A DNA stretch of 64,000 nt from Gracilimonas sp034520725 (GTDB taxonomy: Bacteria > Bacteroidota > Rhodothermia > Balneolales > Balneolaceae), in the NCBI GenBank assembly GCA_034520725.1, contig JAXHNH010000025.1, positions 208,023-272,022 on the forward strand. Direction: 5' to 3'. Below, in pieces: positions 53,693 to 63,795 of this stretch; within the stretch, counting starts at the first letter, position 1; every line of letters begins with the position of its first letter. Both the position numbers and the translations under genes were made by a program. Below the pieces are notes generated by a model. The model was not told the DNA's origin and ran no database searches. It was given only the letters and a program-made list of their open reading frames with translations.

Positions 53693-56642
53693 CTACTTAA
53701 TCAGAGTGAGCTTTTTATATTTTGTAAAGCTACCTGCTTCAATCCGATAAATATAAATTCCGCTTGGCAAATTTGAAGCGTTAAATTTTACATTGTGGTT
53801 ACCCGCCGGCATTGATTTATCTAATAACTTTGATACACGTTTTCCTAGCAAATTGAAAACATCCAGACGAACCATTTCTGCTTTTGGTAAAGAAAATGAT
53901 ATTGTTGTACTTGGATTGAATGGATTCGGGTAATTCTGAGATAGCGTATAGTTCTCTGGCAACGCTTGATTCTCGTTAATTGAGGTTGCTGTATTAGTAT
54001 TAACAGCCATCTCATATTTCTGATCCCAATGGTCCGGTTGATCTCCAGGCCCGCTGACGGTTCCACTTTCGCTGAGCAGCACGCCTACCCGCAGGTAATA
54101 TTTTCCGGGTGCTTTTGCCCGTGTTGACGTAGCAACAAAAGGCTCTCCTTTTTCTTCCTGCTGACCTTCTAATAGTACATCCGCAACATCTTCACTCGGC
54201 TCATCAAAAAGTTTTAAGCTCATTAAATGCAATCCCGATGGCTGAGGTACATTTATCTCGATAATTGCTTCCTCTTCCAGCTGGAAGGTATACCAATCTG
54301 CATCTCTTCACCGGATGGGAGATCATTATCCTGAAACCCTTCTATCATATAGGCTTCAATCGTCTCCCCGATATTTATTTGCTTTGCCACATCTACACTA
54401 TTGTTTTTTTCCCAGCAGTCGATTCTGTCACTAAAATTTACTGACAAACTATATTCAACCGGGTAATCCTCTTCCGGCGCATTACTGAACTGGAGAATAT
54501 CAAAATGATAGCTTTGACCGCCGGCCGCCTGAAATTCAACTGTTGCCGCGTTTTCTTCGATAGCAGTATGGGTAACAATAGAACCTCCGGTACAGTTACT
54601 GTCAATACACACCCTTAAGTCTGGTGTAATTTCAGCATTCCCAGCACTAAGGGTTGCTCTGATGATTCCTCCGCCACGCTGGCTGGCTGGCACATAAAAA
54701 CTCGCTGACTGTTCATCCTCCTGTTGCATCCATACTCCGCCAAACCCTCTTGAGAGTGGCTGCGGGTCGTACATCTCGCATGAATTCCCCGCTATGGGAG
54801 GCGTGTCTTCAACATCTATTGTCAGCGTGCCTGCTGCTGTAAGAAATCCATCAGACACAGTGTATTCCATTGATTCCTGTCCGATGAATCCGTCAAATGG
54901 CTGATATGTGTATGCACCATTTTGCTCAATACTCAACGTTCCGTTTTCAGCTTCCTTAAATGACACTACCTCCAGATCATCGCCATCAGATAGCCAGAGC
55001 ATGCGCGCCGCACGCCTTGTTTCAGCATCCACTGCTAATAACGTACTGAATTCAGTTGTGTAACTATCATTTTCAGTTACCGGAGGTGCATTTGTTCCAG
55101 ATTCAACATTGATGGTTAAAGTGGCCGTTGTCTCCTCAAGCCCATCGCTGATGGTATACTGCACCTGCTTCTACTCCCACAAAATCTTCATCCGGGGTGT
55201 ACGTAAATGAGCCATCCGTTACTACATTTATTGAGCCATTTTGAGCACTCCCGATCAATATAGCCCGGATCGGATCCCCGTCGGGATCAGAATCATTGGC
55301 CAGCAGTCCGGACTCCGCATCCACATCAAGAGTTGTGTTGGGCCTTACGGTATAGCTGTCATCATTGGCGACCGGCGGCTGATTGACCACCTCAATGGTC
55401 ACTGTGGCCGTTGTCTCCTCAAGCCCATCGCTGATGGTATACTGTATCTGCTCAACTCCAACAAAATCTTCCTCCGGGGTGTACGTAAATGAGCCATCCG
55501 TTACTACATTTATTGAGCCATTTTGAGCACTCCCGATCAATATAGCCCGGATCGGATCTCCGTCGGGATCAGAATCATTGGCCAGCAGACCGGACTCCGC
55601 ATCCACATCCAGTGTTGTGTTGGGCCTTACGGTATAGCTGTCATCATTGGCGACCGGCGGCTGATTGACCACCTCAATGGTCACTGTGGCCGTTTGTCTG
55701 GTGGGGTTACCCATCGCTGATGGTATACTGCACCTGCTCTAGGCTGCCACAAAATCTTCATCCGGGGTGTACGTGAACGAGCCATCCGTTACTACATTTA
55801 TTGAGCCATTTTGAGCGCTCCCGGTCGATATCTAGCCCGGATCGGATCCCCGTCGGGATCAGAGTCATTGACCAGAAGCCCGGTACTCCGCATCCACATC
55901 CAGTGTTGTGTTGGGACGCATGGTATAGCTGTCATCATTGGCGACTGGCGGCGGATTGACCACCTCAATGGTCACTGTGGCCGTTGTCTCCTCAAGCCCA
56001 TCGCTGATGGTATACTGTATCTGCTCAACTCCAACAAAATCTTCATCCGGGGTGTATGTGAACGATCCATCCGTTACAACATTTATTGAGCCATTTTGAG
56101 CGTTTCCGATCAATATAGCCCGGATCGGATCTCCGTCGGGATCAGAGTCGTTGACCAGCAGTCCGGTCTCCGCATCCACATCCAGTGTTGTGTTGGGACG
56201 CATGGTATAGCTGTCATCATTGGCGACTGGGGGCTCATTGACCACCTCGATGGTCACTGTGGCCGTTGCCTCCTCAAGCCCATCGCTGATGGTATACTGT
56301 CATGCTATCAACTCCAACAAAATCTTCATCCGGGGTGTACGTGAACGATCCATCCGTTACGACATTTATTGAGCCATTTTCGGCACTCCCGATCAATATA
56401 GCCCGGATCGGATCTCCGTCGGGATCAGAATCATTGGCCAGCAGGCCGGACTCCGCATCCACGCTCAGCGTTGTGTTGGGTCGCATGGTGTAGGTGTCAT
56501 CATTAGCTACTGGAGCAGTAAAATTGTTATGAAGAGTAAATAAAATGGTAATAATTACGGTGCCTAATAGAGTAAAGTCACCAGTAATAAAATTAATCAC
56601 TTTTAGCACATATCCGGAAAATAAATGTTTTGATACACCCAT
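53693..56642 (-). pseudogene. Type IX-secreted adhesin with tandem cadherin-like repeats, multiply frameshifted
   Basis: From the 5' end at 56642 there is a signal-like segment (FTLLGTVIITILFTL), then five 94-residue cadherin-like (Big_9/VCBS-type) repeats, each with PVANDDSYT, LANDSDPDGDPIRA, NGSINVVTDGSFTYTP and FVGVEQIQYTISDG. A beta-rich domain follows (CEMYDPQPLSRGFGG, YSLSVNFSDRIDCWE, DADWYTFQLEEEA), then the C-terminal type IX sorting domain (LSQNYPNPFNPSTTISF to SGIYIYRIEAGSFTKYKKL, 53693-53950). Breaks occur near 54.25, 55.15, 55.73, 55.85 and 56.28 kb. Intact, it would be a ~970-residue surface or secreted adhesin that may bind carbohydrate or cells. No secretion machinery is nearby. 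Confidence 0.72.
55145..56525 (-). repeat. Tandem 282-bp repeats encoding cadherin-like domains
   Basis: Five copies with anchor points near 55251, 55533, 55821, 56106 and 56389, so the period is 282-288 bases. Each encodes one 94-residue domain. Neighbouring copies are nearly identical, including at silent sites, a sign of recent duplication or gene conversion. Frame breaks fall near the copy junctions. Confidence 0.85.
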
Positions 56643-56879
56643 TAGAAAAACCTCACTTTTGGTAAAAACTGTACTTCATAACAGTCAATTTGCAAGTAAC
56701 AATATTTTGCATTGGCACTTTAATTCATAATAGTATGCGTATTTATTTCTATAACTGGATCAAACAAATTTAAAAAAATGGTGTACTGATCAGCTATGTA
56801 ATCTCAAGGTGTCCGAATAGGTATTCAAAAACAGGTTGTTGGGAATGAGATTAAAGGGACTTGACATACACATAAACAA

Positions 56880-57053
56880 CTGCTTCTTCGGTCGGTTCCA
56901 GGCCATCATGCGCGATCATGAGATGGGCGTCTATTTTGGCGCTTCGGAATCGAGGGTGGATGGGCAGGCTGCGGGGTATTGAGCATCTATTCAATTTAGA
57001 TTGAGGCAGAGCCTCAGTAGGGCATTCCGCAGCGGAGCACCGGAACGAGATTA
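56880..57053 (+). repeat. Direct repeat: ggt 3' end plus REP, copy 2
   Basis: Encodes the ggt tail FFGRFQAIMRDHE, then GVYFGASESRVDGQAAGY and stop, with Lys changed to Met after DHE. The degenerate REP follows. There is no upstream ggt body, so this is a duplicated fragment. Confidence 0.85.
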
Positions 57054-57082
57054 TATTGAGGCTACTGTTCGGTTTGATACTT

Positions 57083-57138
57083 CACGGGAAGCTGGAGCTT
57101 CCGGGACTGCATTCTTAAGCGGAGCTTAGCAACAAGAT
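57083..57138 (+). repeat. REP family 2, copy a
   Basis: GGGAAGCTGGAGCTTCC hairpin, GGGACTGCA spacer, then TTAAGCGGAGCTTAGCAACA. Recurs inverted at 57331-57382 and, in this orientation, at 58034-58093. Confidence 0.78.
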
Positions 57139-57225
57139 GTAAGTTGAAAACTTAAAAGATGTTTGGACCGCGTTGTCCCGAACATCGGGATGAACTTGCA
57201 CACCTGCCCAATTTCTAATCAAGGC

Positions 57226-57292
57226 GTCCCCTTGCCCTGCGGCGGTGAAATGAGTTTCGTTATTAAATTCTACGTGCCGTAGGGAAAGGGAC
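57226..57292. repeat. Imperfect inverted repeat
   Basis: Arms GTCCCCTTGCCCTGCGGC (57226-57243) and GCCGTAGGGAAAGGGAC (57276-57292) pair with a few mismatches around a ~32-base loop. No coding potential is seen. It may be a small non-autonomous element. Confidence 0.6.
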
Positions 57293-57330
57293 AGGGTTAG
57301 GGTCCTGTTGGATGAGGCAGGTAATACTCG

Positions 57331-57382
57331 TCACGAAGCTCCGGCTTCGTGATGCAGTCCGGGAAGCTCCAGCTTCCCCTCA
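57331..57382 (-). repeat. REP family 2, copy next to RAYT remnant 3' end
   Basis: CACGAAGCTCCGGCTTCGTG perfect hairpin, ATGCAGTCC, then GGGAAGCTCCAGCTTCCC. Inverted relative to 58034-58093, with the dead RAYT between them. Confidence 0.8.
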
Positions 57383-57394
57383 AATGATTATCTT

Positions 57395-57790
57395 CGGATA
57401 TCTGTTTAACCCGCTTCCTCCCAAATAATCCCGCGCACTGAAGAATCCGCACAGTCCTCCGGTTTGTCCCGCATACCCTCTTTTAACCGGGTTAAAATGT
57501 TTCATAACCGATCTTCTGATTCAACATCTTCTGCGTAGAGATTTGTTTGGGATGATAACCTTCTTGCCACACTTGAAATACAGATTCCTTTTTTCCTCGT
57601 TTTCGTGAGAAGGCCAGTTGTTTCAAATACCAGCTGATGATTCTTTGATCTTCAGGAAATCCAGGATTTGCTTAGCCGTCAGTACGACTTTGATGCTTAG
57701 TTGCTACATGTTTTCTAATTCGTCATGCCCCGGCAATCAGGTGAAAGTGATTTTCCAGTGATGCCGCCAGGCATTCACTTTGGAGTTTAG
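57395..57790 (-). pseudogene. Decayed REP-associated transposase (RAYT), second locus
   Basis: Fragments in different frames are recognisable: HUH motif ENHFHLIAG (about 57740-57770), VFQVWQEGYHPKQI-type residues (about 57540-57580), NPVKRGYAG (about 57470-57500) and FSARDYLGGSG at the end. Frameshifts and stops break it at several points. The motif ENHFHL differs from the HNHIHM of the intact RAYT at 30.6 kb, so it belongs to a different RAYT lineage, matching its different REP family. Confidence 0.72.
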
Positions 57791-58033
57791 TTTTGAGGCT
57801 GATGATGCTTAATAGCCTCGATGACGTGTATGTGCAATCTCCGGCTTGGCGAATAGAGGATCAATCATGTACGAAACTGCTGGTAAGCGGGTCGGAATAC
57901 CAAGGTTGGTGTTGTTTGTATCGAGCTTCTACCCATCGTCTTTTTTTTGTAGTCCAGAGCGAATCGAAAAGAATGGGATTCCCTACAATTTTTTTTTGGA
58001 AATCCGATGTTGGCCTTTGCTATTAGCTTACTA

Positions 58034-58093
58034 CTTCACTGGAAGCTGGAGCTTTTCCAGACTGCAGTTGCTCAGCGAGACTAGCAACGAGGG
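58034..58093 (+). repeat. REP family 2, copy upstream of RAYT remnant
   Basis: GGAAGCTGGAGCTTTTCC, GACTGCAGT, then TGCTCAGCGAGACTAGCAAC. Opposite in orientation to 57331-57382. Confidence 0.72.
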
Positions 58094-58426
58094 ATGACTC
58101 CGCTGAGCAACTCAGAAGCGGCAACTTCTCGCGATGGAGCTTTAGTTTATTTTAGCGGAATGGAGTCAGCTTTAGCTCTTTTTTCGCAGCCGGGAGTTTT
58201 TGGTTCTTTTGTCGGTACAAAAGAACAAGGAAGGAGATTACAGATACACATGTCAATCTCACCAAACATGATACAAGTCACAGACTTGTCGGGTTATACC
58301 TGTTGGGCAGGTCTAACCTGGTCAGGACTTGTATTTTTAAGTTGAAAACTTAAAAGATCTTTGGAGGCAGGTTGTTTTCCCGGAAGCCGGAACTAAGCAA
58401 CAAGGATGAGATATCAAAAACCGAAG
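58094..58426. other. Non-coding repeat debris
   Basis: No gene is seen. It has short inverted pieces (ACTCCGCTGAGCAACTCAG) and a self-complementary TTTTAAGTTGAAAACTTAAA (about 58336-58355) that also occurs at about 57139-57158 with the same following AAGAT.TTTGGA. Another worn REP end (CGGAAGCCGGAACTAAGCAA) lies just before the response regulator stop. Confidence 0.55.
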
Positions 58427-58879
58427 CTAAATCTTAAGCACGAAATTTGACTTGTCGAATTCAGAATCCCGGTTCAAACTGACAGCAGTAAGGGATTTTC
58501 TCAATACATCTTTGAGTTCATTATAGGCACCCGGTTTGGTGATGTAAATATTGGCTCCGTTAGAAAATGTATCATCGATATCTTTTTTAGACGTTGAGGT
58601 AGAGTAGATTGCAATTGATATATCGCTGTACTTCTCATTTCCTCTGATCTTCTTCAGGCATTCTATGCCACTCATATTCGGCAAATTGAGATCCAGAAAA
58701 ATAATGTGCGGAAGTAGATTACTTTCTGTTTTGAGAAAATCCATCAGCTGTTTGCCATCATTCACCATATCGACGATGATATCCTTATCCATCTCATTCA
58801 GGATCTCTTTGAATATAAGCCTGTCGTCTTCATCATCATCAGTTAGAAGAACGCGAAGTGGAGCTTTTTGGCTGTTCAT
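58427..58879 (-). CDS. Single-domain response regulator (CheY/Rcp1-like)
   Basis: 150 residues, one receiver domain. Acidic pocket TDDDEDD (14-19), phospho-acceptor Asp63 in FLDLNLPNMSG, switch Ser/Thr in YSTSTSKKD, and Lys in YITKPG. There is no output domain, so it should pass phosphate on or act by protein contact. Its ATG overlaps the stop of the upstream CheB-CheR-kinase fusion by 4 bases, which strongly suggests that kinase is its partner. Confidence 0.9.
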   Translation of the reverse strand: MNSQKAPLRVLLTDDDEDDRLIFKEILNEMDKDIIVDMVNDGKQLMDFLKTESNLLPHIIFLDLNLPNMSGIECLKKIRGNEKYSDISIAIYSTSTSKKDIDDTFSNGANIYITKPGAYNELKDVLRKSLTAVSLNRDSEFDKSNFVLKI

Positions 58880-61800
58880 TTTTCGGTCGATTTTTGAGTC
58901 TCTGCAGGAAGATAAATATCAAATGTCGTGCCTTTATTCAAGGCACTATCAACAAATATTTCTCCATCATGATGATTTACAATTTTCTTCACCGTTGCCA
59001 GCCCGATTCCCGTACCCGGATATTCATCTTTTGAATGGAGTTTTTGAAATACCTCGAATATTTTTTCTTCGAATTTTTCATCCAACCCGATACCGTTATC
59101 AGACACTGAAACATGGCAGTAGTTTTGATCCGGTGAGAGGCCTTTTTCCTTTAGCTCACTTCCATCGACAATACTGCTTTTGATCTTTATGTGTGGGGGT
59201 TCTCCGGGTTTTGAAAATTTGAGCGCATTGCTGATAAGATTATGCATCAGCTGCCGAAACTGAAAAACAATGACATCTGCCTCACACATTTCCTGCAGCT
59301 CAATATTAGCATCTTTTTCTTTAATAACGTCGTTGAAGTTTGCTAAAACCTCTTCAACAATAGTACCCAGATCTATGGTCTCAAACGTTCTCTCTGAGGT
59401 ATTGAGGCGTGAGAACGTCAGCAGATCATCAATAAGTTTCTGCATCCTTTTTGCAGCGCTCCGCATAACAGTAAAATAGGTTTTACCCTTATCGGAAAGG
59501 TTTTTATTCTCTTTTTCGAGTACCAGACCTGCAAAGGTTTGAATTTTTCGGAGCGGCTCCTGCAGATCGTGGCTGGATATATAGGTAAAAGCTTCCAGCT
59601 CTTTATTCGTTTCCACCAATTCCTCGTTCAATTCCTGAAGGTCCTCAACAGCATTTTTTAACTCAACGGTCCGTTCTTCTATTTTCTCTTCCAGCTCTTT
59701 GGTATGTTTCTCCTGAATTTCACGCCGTTTTTCTCTCGCTTTTACCTGTTCAGTAATATCTTCTACTGACAAGAGGATCAAGTTTTCAGATTCATCATCT
59801 TTCGCAACTTCCCGTGCATTCAGAAGCAGATGAAGCTCACCAATACCGGGGAAAGTGTGAACGACTTCATAATCAACAACAGTAGGGTTATCGGGAATAA
59901 TATCTTTAAGCAATTCCCCGAATTTCAGGAAAGTCCCACATTTTATCACCCAGATCATAAATCGGTGACCCAACGGTTTCCTTTTCTTTAAGCTTAAATT
60001 GTTTATAAAAGGCATCATTAGCCGTTCTTATCCGGCGGTTTTTATTCAGCACCAGCAGCGGCTCGCGAATATTTTCAACAATCGATTCAGAATAATTTCT
60101 TTCAGCTTCAAGCTGTTCATTCAAACTGCTCATTTCCTGATTCAGGACAATCAGCTCTTCATTCGTGCTTTGAAGTTCCTCCTTACTGGTCTCTAACTCT
60201 TCATTTAAACTCTGTAACTCTTCACTGCTGCTCATCAGCTCTTCGTTGGCACTTTGGAGCTCTTCAATGGCAACTTCCTGATCCTCCGTGATGTTTCGCA
60301 TGTCCTCCCTTGTGTCAACAAGTTCTTGCTCTAATTGCTGAATGCGATCATCTTTGTCGGTATCCGGCGCTTCGTCTGTTTCTGCGCCTTCCGTTTCAGC
60401 CCCCTGTTTGTCTTTTTCTGAAGATTTATCGTGAAACAGGATTAAAAAATGTGGCTCTATGGTATTGGGAAGCGGAATAGCTTCAATGGAAATCGTATGA
60501 AGTTCATCATTTAGCTTGATCGGGATGTTCTCTTTTTTTACTTCTTCATTCCCTTGTTTTGCTTTATGCAGAACATTTCGCAGTTCAAAAGCCAGGCCCG
60601 GCACTGCCAGTGCCATCAGATTATGGCTCGGTTTCCCTGACGTTTGCTCCAGATATGGGCCGGTTTTGCCCCGATACTGTACAATATCCATCGCTTCATT
60701 TACCACTACACCGGCAGGGGTGTGATTTTTGAGCAAATACTCGTCTGCCGTTTTTTGAAAGTCGGGATTCTTCTTTGCCGATGTAGTGTATTTCTCTCTC
60801 TCATTATAATCAAGTTCCGATCTCCGGTTAACCACCTGCACGAACTTACTGGATGCATCTTTACGTGAATATATTTTGTCACTTTTGGCAGCTTCAGAAA
60901 AAAGGTCGGGAACCCCGCTGGTTGTTTCCGATTTACCGAGCAATAATAACCCGTTTGGATTCAGCACATAATGAAACGTGGTAAGTGCTTTTTTCTGTAA
61001 ATAGGGTTCAAAATAGATAAGCACATTACGACAGCTAACTAAATCTATTTTGCCAAATGGAGGGTCTTTTAAAAAATTATGAACGGCAAAAACGCACATA
61101 TCCCTAATCTGTCTGTTTACCTGATAATTTCCATTTGATTTGGTGAAGTACTTCTTTATTCGTTTCTCAGACACTCCTCCCAATTCAGATGAAGAATACG
61201 TACCCAAACGTGCCTTATCGATTGCGGGTTCGCTTAGATCAGATGCAAAGATCTGTACTTTTTTTCCGGGGTTTCTCATAGATCGGGATTCTAATAGTTC
61301 TCTAAACAGAATGGCCAGAGTATACGCCTCCTCGCCTGTACTGCAACCCGCCACCCATACCCGTATGGTTTTATCGTCGGGAATTTTGTCTATAAGATCC
61401 GGTAAAAATTGGTTGGCTAGATTTTCAAATATTTTCGGGTCACGGAAGAATGAGGTAACCGGGATCAGAAAATCACTATACAAGGTATTCTGTTCCTTTT
61501 TGTTTTCTCTTAAATATTCAAGATAGGCGGACACCTTTTTAATTTTGTTGATCGCCATCCTCCGAAGTATTCTTCTGCGGATCGTGGTCTGTTTGTAATA
61601 GGTAAAGTCAGTGCCTTTCCGAACCCGCAACAGGGTTATAATTTGCATAAAGACACTCTCATCATCATCGTCTGAAGAGGTCTCTAAAGCATCCCCGGTT
61701 TTAATAAAGTGCTTTATCTCTAGTAATTTTTTTGGGATCTCTTCCGGTGGGAGTATAAAATCAACGACCCCGGCCTGTATTGCGCTGCCGGGCATTCCAT

Positions 61801-62330
61801 CGTAGTCTGCCGACTCTACATTTTGCGCAAAGGTAATGCCCCCGCCATCTTTTATGGCTTTTAAACCTTTGGTACCATCCGATGCCGTACCCGATAGTAC
61901 CACTCCAATGGCACGTGAATCATAAACTTCAGCAATAGCTGAAAATACCAGGTCGATGGGAAGAATACGTTCTAATTTTTTCTTTTCGGGCCGATCAGTG
62001 AGCTGTAATTCACCTTTTGATGCCTTCATCAGTTTGTTACTGGGCATCACATAAACGTGGTTGGGCTCAATTTTACACTTCTCCGATAATTCTGCTACCG
62101 GCATCTTTGTCTCTTTCTGAAGTATTTCGGGCAGCAGGCTTTCGTGATCCGGATCTAAATGTTGTACAAATATAAAAGCCATGCCGGGCTCTTCTCCGGT
62201 GGCTCTGAGTAATTTTTTAAAAGGAGATAACCCCCCGGCTGATGCACCAATAGCAACTACAGGAAATAAGGATTTCAGGTTCTATTACTTCTTTTCCTTG
62301 TCAGCTGACTTTTTCTGACTTCACTGCCAT
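58876..62330 (-). CDS. CheB-CheR-PAS-histidine kinase fusion, frameshifted
   Basis: About 1150 residues once frames are joined. A CheB methylesterase domain (VAIGASAGG with Ser; FVQHLDPDH with His; YDGMPGSAI with Asp) is followed by a CheR methyltransferase domain (VWVAGCSTGEEAYTLA; SCRNVLIYFEPYLQKKAL), a long coiled coil (EELQSANEELMSSSEELQ), PAS domains, HisKA (YISSHDLQEPLRKIQTF) and HATPase (VSDNGIGLD, GTGIGLATVKK). Frame breaks: one extra base in CCCC at 59916-59919 (restores PEIRELLKDIIPDN), and two or three small indels between the ATG at 62330 and the Ala-Ser-Ala-Gly-Gly motif (about 62255-62315). No transmembrane helix. Such fusions tune receptor-like methylation and a kinase together. 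Confidence 0.82.
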
Positions 62331-62335
62331 TTTAT

Positions 62336-62812
62336 TTAATCTGTAGTTAGCATAAAGCTTTCTTTACCCGGAAGATCCATATCATTATCTGCTATTAATT
62401 TAAGTGATTTATAGATCAGTTCTTTAAGTTCCCAGAAATGAACCGGTTTACGGATGTAGTAGTGTGCAGCGTCTTTAAAAACCTGCTTTATCATTTCCTT
62501 ATTGGTAGCTGTGGAAAAAATGATGACAGGCAAATCCTGCAATTTAGTGTTTCTCTTTATTTCGCCTAAAGCTGCAAATCCGTTTTTACGGGGCATATTC
62601 AGATCTAGAAAAAGAGCATCGGGAAGCTTGTTTTTATTGATCATGAGCCACTCCATAAGTTCATCACCATTATTGAAATGTAATGAGCTTCAACAGATAC
62701 CGGCAATTCGTCTATGGCTTCTTCAAACAGGAGGCGATCGTCATTGATCATCTTCAGCCAGAATTATGTTTAGTTTACGACGGATTGGTTGATAATCTTT
62801 TGCATTTTCCAT
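62336..62812 (-). CDS. Single-domain response regulator, frameshifted
   Basis: Starts MENAKDYQPIRRKLNIILAEDD at 62812. An extra C then breaks the frame (about 62742-62745). After correction it reads NDDRLLFEEAIDELPV, then a missing T near 62672-62676 breaks it again before FNNGDELMEWL, and the rest is intact (LFLDLNMPRKNG with the acceptor Asp, FSTATNKE, YIRKPVHFWELKEL). It is a Rcp1/CheY-like receiver, upstream of the CheB-CheR-kinase with a 5-base gap. As written only residues from about 62656 down form an open frame. Confidence 0.75.
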
Positions 62813-63192
62813 AATTCAACGTACTTAAAATTGTGTGTGTTTTCAATCTAATTCTTCTTCAAAACGTAGCTTAAATAGTTATAGTACCAGTCGGTATGAA
62901 TGAAATTTCCAATTAACGGATCTGTAATACTCATCATAAAAAAAAACTTCCCTAATAAACTATATTCACCCAGTGAAAACCTCTCTTTTTTGCCTCACAC
63001 GAGCAAAAGACATCTTAATATAAAAACGATCTCCTTGATTTTTAGGATGAATTTATCACCTGGTAAGATGCAGATACTTGTATACTTTTTATGGTTACAG
63101 ATTCCTATATAATAGTTGCATTAATTATTTAAGAGAAATATAACAGACGAGACGTATTATAGAAATTTCGATACATATTCACTCTTCTCTAA
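62813..63192. other. AT-rich intergenic region
   Basis: No credible gene is seen. It should hold the promoter of the response regulator-kinase operon running leftward; I could not assign one. Confidence 0.5.
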
Positions 63193-63262
63193 GTTTCGGC
63201 CTGGTGATGCAATCCGGGAAGCCTGCCTTTGCCGGTCATGATAGGTTCCTGCTTCCATTCAA
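63193..63262 (-). repeat. Worn REP family 2 copy
   Basis: GTGATGCAATCCGGGAAGCC aligns with the 57331-57382 repeat (GTGATGCAGTCCGGGAAGCT). The hairpin is no longer perfect. It lies just beyond the third RAYT remnant. Confidence 0.6.
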
Positions 63263-63279
63263 GTGATTTTCTGAATATC

Positions 63280-63435
63280 CATTAAGCCGCTACTTCCATT
63301 TATCCTTCGGTTTACCACCTACACTCGCTTACCGGACCAAAGTGTACATAGCTATTCCTCTAAGTCAACATTTTCACTTTAAAAATGTGTTTTGGATGAC
63401 AACCTTAATACCACACCTGATAAACAAACTCCTTA
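63280..63435 (-). pseudogene. RAYT remnant, third locus
   Basis: The minus strand gives FVYQVWY, a stop, GCHPKHIFKVKMLT, a stop, then NSYVHFGPVSE: a decayed version of the RAYT stretch YQVWQAGVHPKQI ... EYVHYNPVK. It has two or more stops and no N-terminal HUH part. Its flank resembles the one at 57.35 kb. Confidence 0.62.
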
Positions 63436-63795
63436 ATATTCCGTTAAATTGATATGAACTGGTTTGCTTACTATTCTAATTTGCAAAATATCTGTATATA
63501 TTATAATTAGTTACTAGTTAGCAGTAACCTGAAACTTAGTCATAATATTAAATTGGTTGTTATAACTACTGGCACCTTAATTTTTTTTCAAAAATTTTTA
63601 AATACTGTGATATATGTAACCTTTTATATAATACTTAATAAGTAATATGGCATAGTATTTATTATTATATAGACTAATTTGAAGCTAAAAGATTTACCTT
63701 TAGTAGAAGCACAAGAGGTGTAAATTCAACTATTTAGTTACAACCAATTTATTATTTACATATTGCATCTTTGTGGGATTAAAAATGTGCGATAC
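63436..63795. other. AT-rich leader of the AraC-type gene
   Basis: Very AT-rich with many TTTA/TAAT steps, and no gene. A CATCTTTG (63765-63772) near the start of the next gene is one base from TAnnTTTG but has no clear -33 partner. Confidence 0.4.

Noticed and set aside
55811..56344. Plus-strand frames repeating PDQYSPDRI-like and IHIQCCVGTHGIAVIIGD sequences
   Set aside because: Antisense of the 282-bp cadherin-like repeats; they recur with the repeat period and have no other support.
57793..58345. Short plus-strand frames rich in Ser/Trp between the REP copies
   Set aside because: They lie across REP palindromes and the dead RAYT with no family-like residues or start context.
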